The notes under the pieces are model-generated. The model had not been told where the DNA came from, ran no database searches, and saw only the letters and a list, made by a program, of their open reading frames with translations. Shown piece after piece: positions 7,578 through 11,393 of a stretch of 11,393 bases of DNA. The DNA lies in NCBI GenBank assembly GCA_900772495.1, contig CAAHEJ010000105.1, forward strand, positions 1 through 11,393. The letters are read 5' to 3'. This DNA is from an uncultured Campylobacter sp. GTDB lineage: Bacteria; Campylobacterota; Campylobacteria; Campylobacterales; Campylobacteraceae. The translations under genes and the position numbers were made by a program. How positions within the stretch are numbered: the first letter of the stretch is position 1; each line of letters begins with the position of its first letter.

Positions 7578-7894
7578 AAGAACGAGTAGAGGCGATAAGG
7601 CGGATTTTGGACGAGAAAAAGGCTGAATTTATCGAGCTTTTTGATATGAGAGGCGGGGATTATTTCGTGGATTTCGTCATCATAGCCACAACGATGAGCC
7701 AAAAGCACGCCCTATCTTTAATCGATGAGCTAAAAACAGCCTTAAAGCCCTTAAATGAGGACTTTTTAAACATACAAAGCTCAGAAGAATGGAGCGTTAT
7801 TGATTTAGGCGACATTATCATACACCTTTTAAGCGAAACCTACCGCGCCAAATACCGCATAGAAGAGCTTTTAAGCGAGCTGCATACAAATTAA
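7574..7894 (+). CDS. rsfS: Ribosomal silencing factor RsfS (Iojap/YbeB family)
   Basis: Binds ribosomal protein L14 on the large subunit and blocks subunit joining, lowering translation in starvation or stationary phase (family knowledge). It has 106 residues, the usual size. Family features are the FDM...DYFV segment (23-32), VIIATTMSQKHA (35-46), SSEEWSVIDLGDIIIHL (69-85) and the SETYRAKYRIEELL end. AAGGA (7563-7567) is six bases before the ATG, and the ATG overlaps the nadD stop (7574-7577), so the two are co-transcribed and probably coupled. The nadD-rsfS pairing is common in bacteria. I see no clear terminator in the 12 bases between it and the convergent ccoS. Confidence 0.94.
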   Translation: MKERVEAIRRILDEKKAEFIELFDMRGGDYFVDFVIIATTMSQKHALSLIDELKTALKPLNEDFLNIQSSEEWSVIDLGDIIIHLLSETYRAKYRIEELLSELHTN

Positions 7895-7906
7895 ATTTTG
7901 GCGATA

Positions 7907-8104
7907 TTATTTCTTTTTCATCGCTTCTTTTTTGCGCTCTTCAAGTTTTATGGCATCTTGCAAGGCTTCTTCGCTGTCATTGAGCGTGGTAAATTTATAT
8001 TCATCATCAAACTGCTTGTTTTTTACCGCCCACAAAAACGCGCCCAAAGCGATAAAAAAAACAAACACCGACACCGCTATCATCATCATTATAACGCTAT
8101 TCAC
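7907..8104 (-). CDS. ccoS: cbb3-type cytochrome oxidase maturation protein CcoS
   Basis: Small inner-membrane protein of 65 residues needed for cofactor insertion into the cbb3 terminal oxidase in species where it has been studied. It has one N-terminal membrane segment (about 4-24), then the family signature FLWAVKNKQFDDE (23-35) with the conserved aromatic, Lys and paired Asp. The tail is strongly charged and Lys/Glu-rich, probably helical (45-65). The start codon is GTG (plus-strand cac at 8102-8104). It overlaps the ccoI stop as GTGA, with AAGGA seven bases upstream inside ccoI. The tail is longer than in short CcoS proteins that stop soon after the QFDD motif. Confidence 0.9.
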   Translation of the reverse strand: MNSVIMMMIAVSVFVFFIALGAFLWAVKNKQFDDEYKFTTLNDSEEALQDAIKLEERKKEAMKKK

Positions 8105-10449
8105 CGTCTAATCCTTAACGCATTTAAGATAACCACAACGCTGCTTAACGACATAGAAGCAGCGGCTATGAGCGGATTTATCAGCCCCACAAATGCTAGT
8201 GGGATAGTCAAAGCGTTGTAGCACAGCGAAAAGGCTAAATTTTGCTTGATGATGATAAAGGTTTTTTTGGATAGCTCTATGGCTTGTTTGAGCGCGCTTA
8301 AATCATTTTTAAGCAAGATGATGTCGCTATTTTGCGCGGCTAAATCAGCCCCTTGCTTTAAGCTCACCGCCACAGCCGCATTTTGCAAAGCCAAAGCGTC
8401 ATTTACGCCGTCTCCAACCATCAGCACCTTGTGCTTTTGGCTCAAAGTTGCGACAACTTGCATTTTGCTTTCAGGCAGACAAAAGGCGGTAAAGTCCGTT
8501 ATACCGAGCTTTGAAGCCACTTTTTGCGCGGCTTTTTCATTATCGCCCGTGAGCATTTTTATCGGCATTTTTATCTTTTTAAGATAGCTTATAAGCTCGT
8601 TTGCACCAGCTCTTAACACGCTTTGAAATTCAAAATGCGCTAAAATTTCGCCATTTTTGGCAAAAACAAAATGCGTGTCGCTGAATTTTTGACTCATTTT
8701 TATGCCATACTCTTGCAAAAAATTCGCGTTACCGCCGATAAATTCATCATTTTCAAGCCTTGCGCTTATGCCTTTGGCGCGAATTTCCTTTACAGCACTA
8801 AATTCCAAGTGCTTTTTATCCTTTACCTTTTCTTGCAAAAACTCCCTTATACTCGCGCTTACAGGGTGATTTGAAAGCTTTATAAAGGCAAAAAGCTCGT
8901 TTAAATTTGCCTTTTGATTTAGCTCATAATGGGCGATTTTGAGCTTAAAATCCGTTAAAACGCCTGTTTTATCAAACACAGCATAATCACACTTTGATAA
9001 ATCTTCTATTTTATCGCTACTTTTAAAAAGAACTTTGAGCTTTAAGGCTTGAAAAAGGGCGATGAGATTGCTAATAGGCGTGGCAAGTGCCAAAGCACAA
9101 GGGCAAGCGATGATTAAAACCGATATAGCGTTGATGAGTGCGAATTCTGCGCTACTTTCCCTAACAAAATACCAAAAACAAAAGCAAAGCAAAGCCACCG
9201 CTAAAACGGTGCGCGAAAAATACACAGCAATTTGAGCCACTAGGCTTTGAATTTTGGGCTTTTGTGAGAGTTCAAGCAAGGAGATGATTTGGCTAAGTTT
9301 TGACTCCGCATAAGGCTTTAACGCCTTATACTCCACGCTTCCATCAAGCACAATGCAGGCTGAATTTATGTTTGAGCCAGCTTGCACCAGCACAGGCTCG
9401 CTCTCTCCGCTCAAAGATGAGCTGTCAATGCTTGCTTCCCCGCGCACGCAAACGCCGTCAATGAGGATTTTATCCCCCGTTTTAAGCTGTATAATGTCGC
9501 CCACTTGCACCGCATAAGCATCTTTTGGGGCAAATTCCTTGCCGTTAAAGACTAAAATTTCGCCCTTTAAAAAGTCATTTAAGCCGTCCATCGTGTCTGT
9601 GGCGTGCTTTTTAACAAGCACTTCAAGGTATTTTCCCACAAAAACAAAGCAAATTATCATCGCCACAGAGTCAAAATAAACCTCCCCACCCCTTGAAAAC
9701 ATAGCCCAAAGCGAGTAAGCATAAGCAAGGCTTGCCCCAAAAATCACTAAAAAATCCATAGAAATTTGCCCGTGTTTGAGCGAAAAATAGGCGTTTTTGT
9801 AAAAGGCTGAGCCTGTGTAAAAAAGCACAGGAGAAGCCAGCACAAATTCGGCAAAGTTCAGTATGTCCTTAGTTTGAGCGTCCATTAAGCTAAAAAAACC
9901 CGCGTATTTGGCTACGGCTATCCACATAACATTCATCACGCAAGCTACCGCCACAACGAGTTTTGAGTAGAATTCGCGTTTTGTGGATAGTGCTTTTTGC
10001 TCTTGTTTTAAGGGGTCGTAAGCACTTGGCTTGTAGCCTATGCTTTGTATGAGCGTTAAAATGCGCTTTAAGCTCACCTGCCTTTCATCAAAGACTACGC
10101 GGGCTTTGTGTGTGATGGGATTGACACTAGCTTCGATGACACCTTGTTCTTCGATGAGAATTTTTTCATTAAGCCACACGCAAGCAGCACAAAAAATGCC
10201 ATCTATCACAAGATGAATTTCGCTAAAACCCTCATTTGTAGGGCGCACAAAGCTGTCAAATACGCCTAAATTCTGCTTGAAATTCACAGGTTCAAGGCTG
10301 TTTTTGCCAAGTCTTTCGTAAAAGTCCCCAAGCCCCTTGCTTTGCACCAGCTCAAACACCGCTTCACAGCCCGTGCAGCAAAAAAAATGCCCGTCTTTTT
10401 CAAGCATTTGTTTTTCATTAAAATCCAACCTACAATGCGTGCATTTCAT
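8101..10449 (-). CDS. ccoI: CcoI/FixI-type copper P1B-ATPase for cbb3 oxidase assembly
   Basis: Inner-membrane P-type ATPase that exports copper for the cbb3 oxidase heme-copper centre; 782 residues. The N-terminal metal-binding ribbon has Cys3/Cys6 and Cys24/Cys25/Cys28 (FFCCTGC), and is typical of FixI/CcoI rather than CopA. A heavy-metal domain follows with FCAACVWLNEK (86-96). There are about eight membrane segments, roughly 162-183, 197-214, 231-250, 258-278, 406-427, 435-460, 733-753 and 757-776. Segment six carries the Cys-Pro-Cys copper site (449-451). The actuator loop reads SGES (347-350). The phosphorylated Asp493 lies in DKTGVLT, where the usual motif is DKTGTLT. Also present are the SNHP dipeptide (His528-Pro529), MLTGDN (632-637) and GDGVND (679-684). 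It lies 25 bases after murD, with only a weak AAGA-like ribosome site, and overlaps ccoS. Confidence 0.94.
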   Translation of the reverse strand: MKCTHCRLDFNEKQMLEKDGHFFCCTGCEAVFELVQSKGLGDFYERLGKNSLEPVNFKQNLGVFDSFVRPTNEGFSEIHLVIDGIFCAACVWLNEKILIEEQGVIEASVNPITHKARVVFDERQVSLKRILTLIQSIGYKPSAYDPLKQEQKALSTKREFYSKLVVAVACVMNVMWIAVAKYAGFFSLMDAQTKDILNFAEFVLASPVLFYTGSAFYKNAYFSLKHGQISMDFLVIFGASLAYAYSLWAMFSRGGEVYFDSVAMIICFVFVGKYLEVLVKKHATDTMDGLNDFLKGEILVFNGKEFAPKDAYAVQVGDIIQLKTGDKILIDGVCVRGEASIDSSSLSGESEPVLVQAGSNINSACIVLDGSVEYKALKPYAESKLSQIISLLELSQKPKIQSLVAQIAVYFSRTVLAVALLCFCFWYFVRESSAEFALINAISVLIIACPCALALATPISNLIALFQALKLKVLFKSSDKIEDLSKCDYAVFDKTGVLTDFKLKIAHYELNQKANLNELFAFIKLSNHPVSASIREFLQEKVKDKKHLEFSAVKEIRAKGISARLENDEFIGGNANFLQEYGIKMSQKFSDTHFVFAKNGEILAHFEFQSVLRAGANELISYLKKIKMPIKMLTGDNEKAAQKVASKLGITDFTAFCLPESKMQVVATLSQKHKVLMVGDGVNDALALQNAAVAVSLKQGADLAAQNSDIILLKNDLSALKQAIELSKKTFIIIKQNLAFSLCYNALTIPLAFVGLINPLIAAASMSLSSVVVILNALRIRR

Positions 10450-10474
10450 TTGTATCTTTCTTTGGTGCGTGAAT

Positions 10475-11393
10475 TTACAGCTCTTTCACGCATTTTTTAA
10501 AAACTTCGCCGCGTTTAGCATAAGAACTAAACTGGTCTAAACTCGCACAGGCTGGACTGAGTAAAGCCACTTCATTGTGATTTAAATTTGCTAAATTCAA
10601 GTGATTTGCCTTTTCTTTTGAATTTGCATTTTTTAAATCATCTTTTAAATTCGTCAAATTTAAAAGATTTGCGCCGTCCTTTAAATTTGCCGAATTTAAA
10701 GTAGAATTTGCTTCATCGTGCTTTAAATTTGCCGAATTTTTCTTTGATTTTTGCAAGTTAGCCTTTGAATTTTGGCTTGAATTTACATTTAAATTCGCCT
10801 TTGAATTTCCACTTAAATTTAGCGTGCTGAAATTTTTATCGATGAGCGCAACGGCATTTTGCAAAATTTCGCATTTGTGCGCCTTAATGCCAAACTCATC
10901 AGCAAGGGCTAAAATTTTCTCCGCACTCGTGCCTATGGCGTAAAGCTCGATTTTAAGGGCTTTTACCGTCTCAAAAAGCGGGCGTAAAGAAACCCCTTTA
11001 TCGTCCCCGCCGATGATGAGATGAATTTTTTTGTCTTGGTAGCGTTTAAGCGCGGCAAGGGTTGCGTCTATGTTTGTAGCCTTAGTGTCATTAACCCACA
11101 GGCGTCCTTGCGCGTCCAAAAACTCTTCAAGCTTGTTTGGCTCGATGATAAAGGCGTTGAGCTTGTCATAGCTTGTTTTGTCAAGTAAAATTTTTTCTAT
11201 GCTTAAAGCAAGCACAGCGTCCATTAAAAAGGGTGTTTGAAAGGAAATTTTATCTGTATTTATCCCCATTTTGTCCGCTAAATCAAACTCATCTTCATAA
11301 GCGATGATTTGCCCTTTGCAGTCCTTTGCAAGCTTGTGTTGAGCTTGAATTTTAGGCAAAATGGCTATGTCGCCTTCTTTCAAACGCCATAAA
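10475..11393 (-). CDS. murD: UDP-N-acetylmuramoyl-L-alanine--D-glutamate ligase MurD, 5' end missing, with in-frame insert
   Basis: Cytoplasmic ATP-dependent ligase that adds D-Glu to UDP-MurNAc-L-Ala in peptidoglycan precursor synthesis. The frame is open to the right edge; 305 residues are visible, covering the end of the central domain and the C-terminal domain. The TTG at 11383 is not a real start. The P-loop and carbamylated Lys lie outside the window. Visible MurD signatures, numbered from the first whole codon, are WVNDTKATN (99-107), IIGGDDKG (126-133), ELYAIGTSAEKIL (149-161) and LSPACASLDQFSSYAKRG (278-295). Between the helix ending IDKNF (about 188) and EVALLSPACA (274 on) lie about 85 low-complexity residues, chiefly Asn, Leu, Ser, Ala and Lys. 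E. coli MurD has roughly ten residues there. Frame and C-terminal motifs survive, so the protein is probably functional. ccoI follows after 25 bases. Confidence 0.93.
   Translation of the reverse strand, partial: LWRLKEGDIAILPKIQAQHKLAKDCKGQIIAYEDEFDLADKMGINTDKISFQTPFLMDAVLALSIEKILLDKTSYDKLNAFIIEPNKLEEFLDAQGRLWVNDTKATNIDATLAALKRYQDKKIHLIIGGDDKGVSLRPLFETVKALKIELYAIGTSAEKILALADEFGIKAHKCEILQNAVALIDKNFSTLNLSGNSKANLNVNSSQNSKANLQKSKKNSANLKHDEANSTLNSANLKDGANLLNLTNLKDDLKNANSKEKANHLNLANLNHNEVALLSPACASLDQFSSYAKRGEVFKKCVKEL
10574..10834 (-). repeat. Low-complexity RAATTY repeat array inside murD
   Basis: This AT-rich array encodes the Asn-Leu/Asn-Ser insert. I count 16 RAATTY words, at 10584, 10593, 10620, 10647, 10656, 10683, 10692, 10704, 10725, 10734, 10767, 10779, 10791, 10803, 10815 and 10830. 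All spacings are multiples of three, so each word reads xxR-AAT-TYx and gives Asn-Leu, Asn-Ser or Asn-Phe. Five words from 10767 to 10815 sit exactly 12 bases apart. Another set (10584, 10620, 10656, 10692) is 36 apart. Longer repeats occur: the 19-mer ctttaaatttgccgaattt at 10679-10697 and 10721-10739, and gcctttgaattt at 10761-10772 and 10797-10808. It looks like local tandem expansion followed by divergence. The 10830 word belongs to the conserved edge. Confidence 0.85.

Noticed and set aside
9918..9990. Two DnaA-box-like 9-mers, CTATCCACA (9918-9926) and TGTGGATAG (9982-9990)
   Set aside because: Both lie in conserved ccoI coding sequence, each one mismatch from the E. coli consensus, with no AT-rich unwinding region or dnaA nearby. 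Chance is the simpler reading.
10574..10834. murD insert as a pentapeptide-repeat (A[D/N]LxX) domain
   Set aside because: ANL triplets occur, but their spacing is 3, 4, 6 or more residues and not a steady five. The DNA period is 12 bases (four codons), so it would not build a pentapeptide-repeat helix.

Overview
The window looks like chromosome from a Campylobacter species or a close relative (Campylobacterota). FabI, Pgk, GapA, NadD, RsfS and MurD all read like the Campylobacter jejuni forms. The gapA-pgk-tpiA-fabI order next to a divergent nadD-rsfS pair is the arrangement I know from that genus. By eye the G+C is roughly 40 %, above the ~30 % of C. jejuni, so I do not name a species. Coding density is near total: the longest gap between genes is 68 bases. 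I see no tRNA, rRNA, mobile element, CRISPR array or phage gene.

Layout. (1) 2-3203, plus strand: the 3' part of amiA (periplasmic peptidoglycan amidase with a duplicated AMIN region), overlapping mnmC (bifunctional enzyme that finishes mnm5s2U34 in tRNA), then a hairpin terminator at 3258-3283. (2) 6965-3272, minus strand: gapA, pgk, tpiA and fabI, with 4-base overlaps or 3-base gaps, so very probably one operon. The first three interconvert triose phosphates and 3-phosphoglycerate. FabI makes the last reduction of each fatty-acid elongation cycle. (3) 7026-7894, plus strand: nadD (NAD synthesis) and rsfS (ribosome silencing), divergent from gapA, with the two candidate -10 elements overlapping. 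(4) 11393-7907, minus strand: the 3' part of murD, then ccoI and ccoS (copper supply and maturation of the cbb3 oxidase).

Most genes are housekeeping and look intact. The most unusual feature is in murD: about 85 codons of low-complexity Asn-Leu/Asn-Ser sequence sit in frame just before the conserved C-terminal LSPACASLDQF motif, where MurD normally has a short loop of about ten residues. At the DNA level this insert is an array of 16 RAATTY words in about 250 bases, all in one reading phase and partly in exact 12-base steps. RAATTY is the motif methylated by CtsM in C. jejuni, where that methylation promotes DNA uptake. The same Asn-Ser/AAATTC coding occurs in the linkers of the duplicated AMIN region of amiA. 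I found no complete new multi-gene system.
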